This document shows positions 18,306 through 27,401 of a DNA stretch of 64,000 nt, piece after piece. The stretch is from Phycisphaerae bacterium (GTDB taxonomy: Bacteria; Planctomycetota; Phycisphaerae; Sedimentisphaerales; Anaerohalosphaeraceae). The notes below the pieces were generated by a model. That model had not been told where the DNA came from, did no database searches, and was given only the letters and a program-made list of their open reading frames with translations. Position 1 is the stretch's first letter. Every line of letters starts with the position of its first letter. The position numbers and the translations under genes were made by a program. The stretch is from the NCBI GenBank assembly GCA_018052735.1, contig JAGPMT010000005.1, positions 62,001-126,000 on the forward strand, read 5' to 3'.

Positions 18306-19539
18306 AATTGCGCGGCGTTTTCCGCCCTAACCAAGAAGAAACAATTATAGCAGCGACTGTATCGCCGGATGCGTTGACCATAGTTGCCGGAGGATCGACC
18401 AATGTGCCCACGATTGAAATAATAGGCAGTGCTTCCGCGCCAAAACCATAGAAGGAAACAATCAGCACTTCACCCAGAAAACCTCCGCCGGGGATACCGC
18501 TCATAACTACGCCGCACAAAAGCGAAACACCTATGGCCGTAAGATAGGTTTCAATTCCTGCAAAGGGGTGGCCATAGATCGAGAACAGAACCGCTATTTT
18601 GACAACAGCCGCCAGACAGGTGCCATCCATATGAATAATGGCTCCCAGCGGCAGAATAATTTCTCGGATTTCCTCGGGTATTCCAATGCGTCGTGCAGCT
18701 TCCATATTGACCGGCAGGGCCGCTAAGCTGCTGCCGGTACCCCAAGCGGTCAAAGCAACCGGCGGTATATGGGTCCAGAATTGCCGCAGGGAGCTTACCC
18801 CCCCTGCCCATAAAACATACACCGAAAAACCGAGGCCAAAATATAAAAAAGCCAACGGATAATACAGCATCATCGCACGAATATAGATATCCGCCAGCTG
18901 CGGTTTTAATGCTCCGACCAGATAAGCAAAATATGCGCCAAGTCCTATGGGTGCATACAGCATAATCAGAGAAATCACCTTGCCCATAACCGCTGCACCG
19001 GAACAGAGGAAGTCCTGGAAAACTCGTCCCTTTTGGCCGGCTGTCTGCGATGCCAAGCCTACAAAGAGAGAAAAGACGATGAGTGCCAGCATGTTTTGAC
19101 GGCTCAAGAGGGCTGTAAAATCGGGTACTGTAAATGTTTCAACGAATTTTTCTGCCCAATCGGCCGAGCTGGTTGTATTTGTTTGCGTCGTCTGCAGTGT
19201 TATGCCCTGCCCCGGATCATACAGTTTGACAGCCGTAAGCATCAGGCAGGAGGAGATGATGCCGGTCAATGCAAAAACCAGCAGCATCGCCCCGGCAATT
19301 TGCCCTAAGCGGCGGATATTTGCACTGGAAGCCACGGCCGAAGCAATAGAGAAAAAAACCAGCGGAACAGCCGCACAGAATAACAGATTTAGGAAAAGGT
19401 CGCCAAAAGGTTTCAGCAGACGGGCTTTCGAACCGAACAAAACACCGATGACTGAGCCGATAAGCACGGCTCCTGTCAGGACAATCGTAAACCGCCATTG
19501 CTGCAGGAAAGTCTTTGGCTTCATAATTTGGGCATTCAA
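18304..19539 (-). CDS. Dicarboxylate/amino acid:cation symporter (DAACS family)
   Basis: Secondary transporter of the GltP/DctA type, which imports C4-dicarboxylates or acidic amino acids with sodium or protons. The 411 residues contain multiple hydrophobic helices and the family signatures: a serine-rich hairpin 'TAWGTGSSLAALP', 'LPLGAIIHMDGT' and 'GIPGGG'. The substrate cannot be told from sequence. The proposed ATG at 19539 lies 10 nt after a tRNA-Arg with no ribosome site; the ATG at 19524 ('MKPKTF') is an alternative. Cotranscription with the tRNA is likely. Confidence 0.9.
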   Translation of the reverse strand: MNAQIMKPKTFLQQWRFTIVLTGAVLIGSVIGVLFGSKARLLKPFGDLFLNLLFCAAVPLVFFSIASAVASSANIRRLGQIAGAMLLVFALTGIISSCLMLTAVKLYDPGQGITLQTTQTNTTSSADWAEKFVETFTVPDFTALLSRQNMLALIVFSLFVGLASQTAGQKGRVFQDFLCSGAAVMGKVISLIMLYAPIGLGAYFAYLVGALKPQLADIYIRAMMLYYPLAFLYFGLGFSVYVLWAGGVSSLRQFWTHIPPVALTAWGTGSSLAALPVNMEAARRIGIPEEIREIILPLGAIIHMDGTCLAAVVKIAVLFSIYGHPFAGIETYLTAIGVSLLCGVVMSGIPGGGFLGEVLIVSFYGFGAEALPIISIVGTLVDPPATMVNASGDTVAAIIVSSWLGRKTPRN

Positions 19540-19549
19540 AGCTGCTTAT

Positions 19550-19623
19550 TACGCCCGGCGGGATTCGAACCCACGACCCCAGGTTTAGGAAACCTGTGCT
19601 CTATCCAACTGAGCTACGAGCGC
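19550..19623 (-). tRNA. tRNA-Arg (anticodon CCT)
   Basis: The minus strand folds as a full cloverleaf: 7-bp acceptor (GCGCTCG with CGGGCGT, containing two G-U pairs), a D-arm with AGTTGGAT, an anticodon stem CAGGT/ACCTG around loop TTCCTAA, and a T-arm GTGGG-TTCGAAT-CCCGC. Discriminator A; the CCA end is not encoded. It reads AGG codons. Its 3' end is 10 nt from the symporter start. Confidence 0.95.
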
Positions 19624-19682
19624 ACAACTGCAATTTTAGTCTGGCCAAGCGTGAACTTCAACTGTTGTTTCAAAAAAGCACA

Positions 19683-20888
19683 CTACCACATTGGTGAATG
19701 GATTTGACGAATGACGGCCGCAGCAACGCCTTTAATCAGTGCATCTTCCCCTGCCTGTGCCGGAATTATCGGGATTTCCCGCAAGGCATTGTCGTACACC
19801 GATGTTTGTATCTGCTGCTGGATTTTCTGAGCTAAAAAAGGCAAAAATGGCAATACAACATATCCGGCCAAGATGATAACATCTGGATCGTAGCAGTTAA
19901 TCAGAATTGCGGCTGCCCAGCTTATATATCGGCTGACATACTCTCGTAGCTGAAGAGCATAACGGTCGCCGCGTTCTATATGTACAGGCCAATAGGCCAG
20001 CAGTTCTTCCGGAGTGTGGGAAATAGAATTGGCAAATGCAGTTTTTGTTCCATGTTGAATATCTTGCTTGATTTTAGCAGCCAAAGCCGGCCCGGAGATA
20101 ATGGCTTCAAGACATCCTTGATGACCGCAGCCGCATAACGGACCCGCAGGATCTGCAATAATGTGGCCGATTTCACCGTATCTGCCTGAGGCCCCAAAAA
20201 CCAATTGCCCGTTCATATAGAGTGTCGAGCCAACACCATTAGCGGCATTGATGTATAAAATGTTGCGAGAGGCCAGTTCGGGCTGGACTTCAAATTCTGC
20301 CAGAAGACGAACACGGTTGCTGAAGACAGAGACAGGAAATGGCAAAACGGCTGACAGTTTTTCTTTCAAATTTATATTTTTCCATCCCATTGGGCTGGAC
20401 AGCGAGATGTTGCCGTCGGGAGTTACCGAACCGCTTAAAGTAACACCTGCACCCATAATCTGTGATCCGTCAATACGATGGTCATCCAGCAAATCGGGCA
20501 ATCGGTCTTTCAGCAGAGTCAGAACATGCCCAATTGAATGATCCTCTCCTAAGGGAATTCGAATCTTGTTTTTGAGAAATCCAACAAAATTAAATAATCC
20601 CAAGACTAAATAGCTTGGATTGATTTCAACGCCTATCAAATAAAGATAATCCGGATTTAATTCCACCAATATTGGTTTTGGTCCCCTTTTGCTGCTGCTG
20701 CCGCGGCGCTCGGTAACAAAACCTTTTTCACGCAGACGGGCTACGATAGTGCTGGCAGTTGAGCTTCTAATGCCGGCAAGCCGGCAGAGTTCAGACTGCG
20801 ACAATCTTCCATGCTTGCGAAGCATAGATAGAATAAGATGCTCGTTTCTCTGGCCGGCACTCTTAGAATCAATCGGACTATTAATCAT
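19683..20888 (-). CDS. ROK-family transcriptional regulator
   Basis: NagC/XylR-type sugar-responsive regulator. Of 401 residues, about 10-75 form a winged helix-turn-helix ('LSQSELCRLAGIRSSTASTIVARLREKG'), and the rest is a ROK sugar-kinase-like domain with the zinc motif 'CGCGHQGCLEAIISG'. The kinase part usually serves as an effector-binding module in this subgroup. It is transcribed divergently from the uronate cluster that begins at 21104, so it is the obvious regulator of that operon. An inverted repeat over its own promoter (20931-20962) suggests autoregulation. Confidence 0.92.
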   Translation of the reverse strand: MINSPIDSKSAGQRNEHLILSMLRKHGRLSQSELCRLAGIRSSTASTIVARLREKGFVTERRGSSSKRGPKPILVELNPDYLYLIGVEINPSYLVLGLFNFVGFLKNKIRIPLGEDHSIGHVLTLLKDRLPDLLDDHRIDGSQIMGAGVTLSGSVTPDGNISLSSPMGWKNINLKEKLSAVLPFPVSVFSNRVRLLAEFEVQPELASRNILYINAANGVGSTLYMNGQLVFGASGRYGEIGHIIADPAGPLCGCGHQGCLEAIISGPALAAKIKQDIQHGTKTAFANSISHTPEELLAYWPVHIERGDRYALQLREYVSRYISWAAAILINCYDPDVIILAGYVVLPFLPFLAQKIQQQIQTSVYDNALREIPIIPAQAGEDALIKGVAAAVIRQIHSPMW

Positions 20889-20930
20889 AAATCACTCTTT
20901 CTGACCAGAATTATCTCACAACATGTGCTA

Positions 20931-20962
20931 TTTTCAAATCCTTTTCGAATGAAGTTTGAAAA
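20931..20962. promoter_or_regulatory. Inverted repeat, candidate ROK operator
   Basis: Perfect 8-bp arms TTTTCAAA (20931-20938) and TTTGAAAA (20955-20962) are 16 nt apart. The left arm contains, on the minus strand, TTGAAA, a plausible -35 for the ROK gene with GATAAT 16 nt further on. The repeat lies in the 215-nt divergent gap between the ROK gene and the uronate operon. Confidence 0.4.
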
Positions 20963-21103
20963 ATATGCTTGAAAAGCTCTTGGAATTATGACAATAATAA
21001 TCTCATGGCGTGTGATATTTATAGCTGCCTAACCATAATATTATTAAGTTCTTTTTTTATATATAGATACGTCAATTGTCGCAGTAAATAAAGGGAAAAT
21101 AAC

Positions 21104-21922
21104 ATGACGAACTTGTTCAGCGTTAAAGATAAGTGTATCGTTATTACTGGGGGAGCCGGAATATTGTGCGGAGCCTTGGCGGAGGACTTGGCTCGAAGCG
21201 GAGCCAAAGTGTGCATTGCCGATTACGATGAATTCCGTGCCAATCAACTGGCAGAAATAATTAATGCCGCTGGGGGATTTGCATTAGCCGTTCGGATTAA
21301 TGTACTGGACAAAAAAGAAGTTGAGGAAGCATTTGCCTGTGCTCTTGAAAGTTTAGGCCGCATCGATGCCCTTATCAATGGAGCCGGCGGCAATAAAAAA
21401 GAGGCGACAACTTCCGACCAGCTTGCGTTTTTTGATATTCCGGCAGATGCTTTTCGCTGGGTTTTTGATTTGAATTGCTTGGGTACAATCTTGCCCTGTC
21501 AGGTTTTCGGCCGGTATATGGCACAACAGAAAGAAGGCGTAATTCTGAATATCTCCAGTATGAATGCTTTCAGGCCATTGACCAAGATTTCGGCCTACTC
21601 CGCCGCCAAAGCTGCCGTCAGCAATTTCACGCAGTGGCTGGCGGTCCATATGTGTCAAAATTATTCCACAAGCATTCGGGTTAATGCCATTGCTCCGGGA
21701 TTCTTTTTGACCGAACAGAATCGATTCTTATTGACGGATGAAAAAACCGGAGAATTAACCCCTCGCGGCCGAACCATTATCGGCCATACCCCGATGGGGC
21801 GTTTCGGACAGCCCGAAGAATTATGCGGTACGGTGCGATGGCTGTTGAGCGATGCATCCAAATTCGTTACAGGAACCGTTATACCGGTAGACGGCGGCTT
21901 CAGCGCATTCAGCGGTGTTTGA
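21104..21922 (+). CDS. SDR-family oxidoreductase, probable fructuronate reductase (D-mannonate oxidoreductase)
   Basis: Short-chain dehydrogenase of the type represented by Bacillus UxuB/YjmF, which interconverts D-fructuronate and D-mannonate with NAD(P)H. The 272 residues show the nucleotide-binding 'TGGAGILCG' (about 15-23), 'NGAGG', the catalytic Ser151/152, Tyr165 and Lys169 ('YSAAK'), and the C-terminal 'TGTVIPVDGGFSAF'. General SDR membership is certain; the substrate is inferred from similarity to the mannonate subgroup and from glucuronate isomerase in the same operon. First gene of the cluster, preceded by an AAGGGA ribosome site. Confidence 0.85.
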   Translation: MTNLFSVKDKCIVITGGAGILCGALAEDLARSGAKVCIADYDEFRANQLAEIINAAGGFALAVRINVLDKKEVEEAFACALESLGRIDALINGAGGNKKEATTSDQLAFFDIPADAFRWVFDLNCLGTILPCQVFGRYMAQQKEGVILNISSMNAFRPLTKISAYSAAKAAVSNFTQWLAVHMCQNYSTSIRVNAIAPGFFLTEQNRFLLTDEKTGELTPRGRTIIGHTPMGRFGQPEELCGTVRWLLSDASKFVTGTVIPVDGGFSAFSGV

Positions 21923-21945
21923 TACATTTCAAAAAAGGAAGACTG

Positions 21946-22854
21946 ATGGCAAATCCTGCTCAAGCTCTGATTGATATGAAACCGACCAGACCTTTTCTGG
22001 TCGCCATTGATTCTGACGGCTGCGCATTCGACACCATGGGCATCAAGCATCGGGAGTGCTTCTGTCCGATGCTGATTGCCTATTTCGGCCTTCAGCCGGT
22101 TGCCCAGGCGGCACGGGAGTGCAAGGACTTTGCAGATTTATTCAGCAAAACCCGCGGCGCTAACCGTCATAAAACAACCATTCGGATTCTGCAGGAGCTG
22201 CTTCCTACCCATCCTATGGTAAAGGAGCGTGGATTTGCTGTACCTCAATTTCCTCATTATGCAGCATGGGTCAATAATCCCAAAAGTCTTTTGAGTAATG
22301 AAGGGTTAAAAAAAGCAATCGATGAAACGCAAAATGAAGAGGCCAAAAAGGAGCTCCAGACGGCGCTGACTTGGAGCAAGCGTGTCAATGAGCTGGTGGC
22401 TGAGATTGTCAAAAACATCCCGCCTTTTCCGTATGTGCGGGAGTGTCTTGAAAAGATTTATCCTGCTGCCGATATTATTGTCTGTTCGGCCACCCCGACG
22501 GAAGCCCTGCATCGGGAATGGGCCGAACACAATCTTGCCCGATATGCGAAAGTTATCGCCGGCCAAGAGATGGGTTCTAAGGCCGAGCATCTTTCGATAA
22601 TGCGGCAGAAATATGCCCCTGATAAAATTCTGATGGTGGGAGATGCGCTGGGCGACCAGCAGGCTGCCGAGAAAAACGGCGTTTTGTTTTATGCGATCAA
22701 TCCGGGACATGAACCGGCCAGCTGGAAGCGATTTTATGATGAGGCCTTTGATAAATTTGTCTTGGGGACATACACCGGAGACTATGAAAGACGGATTAAG
22801 ATAGAGTTTGACGGCTATCTGCCTCAATTGCCCCCTTGGCTGTCAAAAGGATAA
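21946..22854 (+). CDS. HAD-family hydrolase
   Basis: 302-residue haloacid-dehalogenase-superfamily enzyme, most likely a phosphatase. Motif I is 'AIDSDGCAFDT' near residue 21, with both aspartates of DxD; 'VCSATPTEAL' fits motif II; and 'MVGDALGDQQAAEKNG' near 235 is the acidic motif III/IV. A long helical cap separates motif I from motif II. The start at 21946 is fixed by 'AAAAAAGGAAG' just upstream; the frame is open to 21823 inside the previous gene. Its place in the uronate cluster suggests a sugar-acid phosphate substrate, but I cannot name it. Confidence 0.8.
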   Translation: MANPAQALIDMKPTRPFLVAIDSDGCAFDTMGIKHRECFCPMLIAYFGLQPVAQAARECKDFADLFSKTRGANRHKTTIRILQELLPTHPMVKERGFAVPQFPHYAAWVNNPKSLLSNEGLKKAIDETQNEEAKKELQTALTWSKRVNELVAEIVKNIPPFPYVRECLEKIYPAADIIVCSATPTEALHREWAEHNLARYAKVIAGQEMGSKAEHLSIMRQKYAPDKILMVGDALGDQQAAEKNGVLFYAINPGHEPASWKRFYDEAFDKFVLGTYTGDYERRIKIEFDGYLPQLPPWLSKG

Positions 22855-22857
22855 ATT

Positions 22858-24123
22858 ATGTTATATTTTGCTCGCGGAAATGAAAATGCCTTCTTGTCTC
22901 ACCATGACCTTCAAGAAGGCCTTATTACGGCACTGGAAGCATTGGGACCTCGCCGCAAGGTGCTGGCAATCCCGCCTGATATAACCCGTTTTTTTTCGCG
23001 GGCTGGAGAGCTGACCCGTTATGCGGCAGACTACTACGGCAAAAAACTGACGGATATCCTGCCCGCTTTGGGCACACACGCTCCCATGACAGAAGAGGAA
23101 ATCCGGCGGATGTATGCGGATGTACCGCTGGAGCTGTTTCGCCAGCATAACTGGCGGAAGGATCTAAAAACTCTCGGGCGCGTCCCAGCCAAGTACATAC
23201 GAGAAATCAGCGAAGGCCGGGTAGATTATGACTGGCCGGCTCAGGTTAATCAGCTGCTGACGGATGGCGGTTTTGATTTGATTCTGTCAATAGGCCAAGT
23301 TGTCCCGCATGAGGTCATCGGAATGGCCAATTACAATAAAAATATTTTTGTGGGTACCGGCGGGACCGAAGGCATCAATAAAAGCCATTTCCTTGGTGCT
23401 GCTTACGGGATGGAGCGCATTATGGGGCGTGCCGATACCCCTGTGCGGCGTGTTTTAAATTACGCATCGGAACACTTTGCTGGAAATCTGCCTATCGTAT
23501 ATGTCCTGACAGTAGTCAGTGCAGTCGATAACAGGCAGGCAGTGCGAGGGCTGTTTATCGGAGACGACATCGAATGCTTTAATCTTGCCGCCGCCTTGTC
23601 ATTAAAGGTCAATTTCAAAATGCTTGACAAACCCCTGAAAAAGGCCGTGGTGTATCTGGATCCGCACGAGTTTAAGAGCACTTGGCTGGGCAACAAGAGC
23701 ATTTACCGCACACGGATGGCAATGGCAGATGGGGGCAAGTTGATTGTTCTGGCCCCGGGATTGAAGGAATTTGGAGAAGATAAAGAAATTGACCGGCTGA
23801 TTCGGCAATACGGTTACGTCGGCACAGACCGGGTGCTGCAGCTGGTGGAAGCCAATGCAGACCTGCAGAATAACCTTAGTGCCGCCGCTCATTTGATTCA
23901 CGGCTCGTCTGAAGGCCGATTTGACGTTATCTATTGTCCGGGACATATTACAAAGGAAGAAATCGAATCGGCGGGCTTTTCTTACGCCGAACTTGACGCT
24001 ATGATGCACAAATACAACCCCTGCTTGCTCAAAGACGGCTTCAATGAAGTGGATGGAGAGGAAATATTCTATATATCCAATCCCGGGCTGGGTCTGTGGG
24101 CATACAGGGAACGATTTAAATAA
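22858..24123 (+). CDS. LarA-family nickel-pincer racemase/epimerase homologue
   Basis: 421 residues of the lactate-racemase (LarA, DUF2088) family, which inverts the carbon bearing an alpha-hydroxyl using a nickel-pincer nucleotide. The key residues align in spacing with Lactobacillus LarA: 'DITR' (Asp41, Arg44), His74 in 'LGTH', His151, Lys161 and His177. The last three repeat the 10- and 16-residue steps of LarA His174, Lys184 (cofactor attachment) and His200 (nickel ligand). The enzyme is therefore probably active. The neighbours (mannonate oxidoreductase, 6-phosphogluconate dehydrogenase, glucuronate isomerase) suggest an aldonate substrate, with D-mannonate/D-gluconate C2 epimerisation as my inference. 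Cofactor genes larB, larC and larE are not in the window. Confidence 0.8.
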   Translation: MLYFARGNENAFLSHHDLQEGLITALEALGPRRKVLAIPPDITRFFSRAGELTRYAADYYGKKLTDILPALGTHAPMTEEEIRRMYADVPLELFRQHNWRKDLKTLGRVPAKYIREISEGRVDYDWPAQVNQLLTDGGFDLILSIGQVVPHEVIGMANYNKNIFVGTGGTEGINKSHFLGAAYGMERIMGRADTPVRRVLNYASEHFAGNLPIVYVLTVVSAVDNRQAVRGLFIGDDIECFNLAAALSLKVNFKMLDKPLKKAVVYLDPHEFKSTWLGNKSIYRTRMAMADGGKLIVLAPGLKEFGEDKEIDRLIRQYGYVGTDRVLQLVEANADLQNNLSAAAHLIHGSSEGRFDVIYCPGHITKEEIESAGFSYAELDAMMHKYNPCLLKDGFNEVDGEEIFYISNPGLGLWAYRERFK

Positions 24124-24157
24124 AAGAATCCAAACATTTTATCGAGGAGAATCACAG

Positions 24158-25609
24158 ATGGCCAAGGCAGATATAGCAGTGGTAGGATTAGCAGTGATGG
24201 GCGAAAACCTTATTTTGAATATGGAAAGCAAAGGGTTTACCGTTGCCTGCTATAATCGGACTGTTTCCAAAGTGGATGATTTTATCAATGGCCGAGCCAA
24301 AGGCAAGAATATTATCGGCTGCCGGAGTATTGAAGAAATGACGGCTGCCCTCAAACGTCCGCGCAAAGTAATGATCATGGTCAAGGCAGGCAAGCCGGTG
24401 GATGATTTTATTGAGCAGCTTTTGCCACATTTGGGAGATGGTGACATTATCATTGACGGCGGCAACAGCCATTTTCCCGACACCATCCGACGTACCCAAT
24501 ATGTTGAAAGCAAAGGGAAACTTTACATCGGCACAGGCGTTTCAGGCGGCGAGGAAGGCGCTTTGCGGGGGCCTTCCATTATGCCGGGCGGCTCTCCTGC
24601 GGCATGGCCGCATGTTAAGCCCATCTTTCAAAAAATTGCCGCCAAGACCGACAAGGGTGAACCCTGCTGTGAGTGGGTTGGAGAAAACGGCGCAGGGCAT
24701 TTTGTCAAAATGGTGCATAACGGCATAGAATACGGCGATATGCAGATGATATGCGAAACTTACCAGATGATGAAGCAGGGACTGGGGATGAGTAATGCTC
24801 AGATGCATAGTGTTTTTGCCGAATGGAACAAAGGGGAGCTCGATTCCTACCTGATAGAAATTACGCGCGATATTCTTGGGTATAAGGATTCCGATGGCAA
24901 TGAAGTGGTCGATTTGATTTTGGATGCGGCAGGCCAGAAAGGCACAGGCAAATGGACGGTTCTGGCAGCCCTTGACAGCGGCCAGCCGCTGACGCTGATT
25001 GCAGAGGCGGTATTTGCCCGCTGTTTGTCAGCTCTTAAAGAAGAGCGTGTTGCCGCTTCAAAGGTGCTGGCCGGTCCGAACAAACAGTTCAACGGCAATA
25101 AAAATGATTTTGTCAACGATCTTCGTCAAGCTTTATATGCCTCAAAAATTGTCAGTTATGCACAGGGCTATCAGCTGATGCGGGCAGCGGCTAAGGAATA
25201 CAACTGGAATCTCAATTACGGCGGGATCGCCCTGATGTGGCGAGGCGGATGCATTATTCGGTCTGCTTTCTTGGGCAAAATCAAAGAGGCCTTTGATAAG
25301 AATCCGAATTTAAGCAATCTTCTGCTGGATCCGTTCTTCAAGGAAGCTGTTGTCAAGGCACAAGATGCCTGGCGGCGTGTGGTAACCAGCGCAGTAACCA
25401 TTGGAATCCCGATGCCTGCCATCAGTTCTGCATTGGCCTATTATGACGGCTACCGGAGTGAGCGGCTGCCGGCCAATCTGCTTCAGGCCCAGCGGGATTA
25501 TTTCGGTGCTCATACCTATGAACGGGTTGATAAACCGAGAGGTCAATTCTTTCATACGAACTGGACAGGCCGCGGCGGTGATACGGCGGCATCTACCTAT
25601 GTGGTATAA
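24158..25609 (+). CDS. gnd: 6-phosphogluconate dehydrogenase, decarboxylating
   Basis: Converts 6-phosphogluconate to ribulose 5-phosphate and CO2 in the oxidative pentose phosphate pathway. The 483 residues match the long homodimeric form. An N-terminal Rossmann domain begins '[18 protein letters not shown]', with 'NRT' at the dinucleotide-binding site, which usually marks NADP preference. '[21 protein letters not shown]' and '[16 protein letters not shown]' hold the catalytic and substrate residues, and '[10 protein letters not shown]' closes the C-terminus. The ATG at 24158 has GAGGAG 8 nt upstream. Its location between the LarA homologue and uxaC is unusual and suggests that gluconate is the pathway's exit. 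Confidence 0.96.
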   Translation: MAKADIAVVGLAVMGENLILNMESKGFTVACYNRTVSKVDDFINGRAKGKNIIGCRSIEEMTAALKRPRKVMIMVKAGKPVDDFIEQLLPHLGDGDIIIDGGNSHFPDTIRRTQYVESKGKLYIGTGVSGGEEGALRGPSIMPGGSPAAWPHVKPIFQKIAAKTDKGEPCCEWVGENGAGHFVKMVHNGIEYGDMQMICETYQMMKQGLGMSNAQMHSVFAEWNKGELDSYLIEITRDILGYKDSDGNEVVDLILDAAGQKGTGKWTVLAALDSGQPLTLIAEAVFARCLSALKEERVAASKVLAGPNKQFNGNKNDFVNDLRQALYASKIVSYAQGYQLMRAAAKEYNWNLNYGGIALMWRGGCIIRSAFLGKIKEAFDKNPNLSNLLLDPFFKEAVVKAQDAWRRVVTSAVTIGIPMPAISSALAYYDGYRSERLPANLLQAQRDYFGAHTYERVDKPRGQFFHTNWTGRGGDTAASTYVV

Positions 25610-25645
25610 ATTAGAAAGGATTTTCTCTCGCAGGAGGCAAAGCCG

Positions 25646-27058
25646 ATGAAGACACCGTATATGCACGAAGATTTTCTTCTGCAGAATGACACAGCTAAAG
25701 AGCTGTATCACAATCATGCAGAAAAAATGCCGATTTATGATTATCACTGCCACCTGCCGCCGGCCCAGATAGCCGAAGACAAGCGGTTTGCCAACCTGAC
25801 TCAAATATGGCTTTATGGAGACCATTATAAATGGAGAGCGATGCGGACCAACGGCATCGACGAGAGATACTGCACCGGCGATGCGGACGACCGCCAGAAA
25901 TTCCGGCACTGGGCTCAAACAGTGCCTTTCTGCATCCGCAATCCGCTGTATCACTGGACGCATCTGGAGCTGAAAAAACCTTTCGGAATTACGGACATGC
26001 TGCTCAGTGCAGAGACCGCAGACACTATTTATGACAGATGCAGCGAAATGCTCCAGTCACCCGAATTCAGCGTCCGTAATATTATGCGCAAATGGAATGT
26101 CCGTCTGGTCTGCACAACCGAAGACCCGCTGGATATGCTTGAGCATCATAAGGCGATCCGTAAAGACGGCTTTGAAATTGCCGTTCACACGGCATGGAGA
26201 CCGGACAAAGCCATGATGCCGGAAAATCTTGATGTTCAGAATGCTTGGATTGACAAGTTGGCTGAACTAACTAACATAGAAATCAACACATTTGACCGAT
26301 ATCTTGAAGCCATTCAGCAGCGGCATAACTATTTTCACGAACACGGCTGCCGTCTAAGCGACCACGGTCTGGATCGTCCTTTTGCGGCGGATTATACCGA
26401 CAAGAAAATTCAGGCAATCTTTCTCAAAATTCGTTCACGGAGTCCCCTGTCACCGCTTGAAATTGACCAATTCAAATCGGCAATGATGATCGAATTTGGG
26501 AAAATGGATTATCGCAGGGGCTGGGTGCAGCAGCTCCACATCGGAGCCCTTCGCAACAACAATTCACGGATGTTCGCCAAACTCGGGCCGGATACGGGAT
26601 TTGATTCCATAGCCGATTATGAAATTGCCCTGCCGCTATCGAAATATCTAGACAAACTTGCCAGTCAAGATATGCTGACAAAAACAATCCTGTACAACCT
26701 GAATCCAAAGGATAATGAAGTGATTGCCACTATGCTGGGCAACTTTCAGGGGGATGGTATCCCCGGAAAGATTCAATTCGGATCGGGGTGGTGGTTCCTC
26801 GATCAGATGGATGGGATGACAAAACAGATGAATGCCCTATCGAATCTGGGGCTGTTGAGCCGATTTATAGGCATGCTCACTGATTCCCGCAGCTTTTTAT
26901 CTTATTCTCGCCACGAATATTTTCGTCGAATATTGTGCAATCTTCTTGGTGAAGAGGTTGAAAAAGGATTCTGGCCAAAGGATATGACACTGCTGGGACG
27001 GATGGTGGAAGATATCTGCTACAACAATGCTGTAAATTACTTTAGCATGAAACTCTGA
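25646..27058 (+). CDS. uxaC: Glucuronate isomerase
   Basis: Uronate isomerase of the amidohydrolase superfamily, which interconverts D-glucuronate and D-fructuronate (and galacturonate and tagaturonate). Length 470 matches E. coli UxaC. The metal-binding 'YDYHCHLPP' is at about 31-39, followed by 'LVCTTEDP', and the C-terminal 'GSGWWFLDQMDGM', 'LSRFIGMLTDSRSFLSYSRHEYFRR' is the classic active-site block. The ribosome site AGGAGG stands 8 nt before the ATG. Last gene of the uronate cluster; a separate promoter for tatA follows. Confidence 0.96.
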   Translation: MKTPYMHEDFLLQNDTAKELYHNHAEKMPIYDYHCHLPPAQIAEDKRFANLTQIWLYGDHYKWRAMRTNGIDERYCTGDADDRQKFRHWAQTVPFCIRNPLYHWTHLELKKPFGITDMLLSAETADTIYDRCSEMLQSPEFSVRNIMRKWNVRLVCTTEDPLDMLEHHKAIRKDGFEIAVHTAWRPDKAMMPENLDVQNAWIDKLAELTNIEINTFDRYLEAIQQRHNYFHEHGCRLSDHGLDRPFAADYTDKKIQAIFLKIRSRSPLSPLEIDQFKSAMMIEFGKMDYRRGWVQQLHIGALRNNNSRMFAKLGPDTGFDSIADYEIALPLSKYLDKLASQDMLTKTILYNLNPKDNEVIATMLGNFQGDGIPGKIQFGSGWWFLDQMDGMTKQMNALSNLGLLSRFIGMLTDSRSFLSYSRHEYFRRILCNLLGEEVEKGFWPKDMTLLGRMVEDICYNNAVNYFSMKL

Positions 27059-27077
27059 TTGTTCTTCTGTTTGCGGC

Positions 27078-27106
27078 TTGACGATATTCTGATTTGCTGA
27101 TACAAT
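27078..27106 (+). promoter_or_regulatory. Predicted promoter of tatA
   Basis: TTGACG (27078-27083) and TACAAT (27101-27106) are separated by 17 nt, 35 nt before the tatA start. Confidence 0.7.
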
Positions 27107-27140
27107 ACGTCAAAAACAGGCGTAAGGAAAGGATCTATCC

Positions 27141-27386
27141 ATGACACAGAATCTGTTAGCCATATTCGGTCTGCCGGGCGGCGGAGAATGGATTATTATT
27201 TTGATTATCGCGGTTTTGATTTTCGGACGAAGGCTGCCTGAAATCGCCCGCGGACTTGGTAAAAGTATTACCGAATTTAAGAAAGGCATAAAAGATACCG
27301 AGGATGAAGTCAAGGACGCTCTGGAAGAATCGGATAAAATCGCCGAAAAACATACGGAAAAGAAAATCAATCCCCCTTCCGATTAA
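27141..27386 (+). CDS. tatA: Twin-arginine translocase subunit TatA
   Basis: Pore-forming small subunit of the Tat system, which exports folded proteins. The 81 residues have the typical plan: a short membrane helix (about residues 16-29), the 'FGRRLPEIARGLGKSITEFKKG' hinge and amphipathic helix, then an acidic, charged tail. The helix is preceded by a glycine-rich 'LPGGGEW'. TatA versus TatB or TatE cannot be separated with certainty, but FG followed by a short amphipathic helix favours TatA. It has its own promoter and faces tatC tail to tail with 15 nt between stops. Confidence 0.93.
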   Translation: MTQNLLAIFGLPGGGEWIIILIIAVLIFGRRLPEIARGLGKSITEFKKGIKDTEDEVKDALEESDKIAEKHTEKKINPPSD

Positions 27387-27401
27387 TTGAAACAGACCTC
27401 T

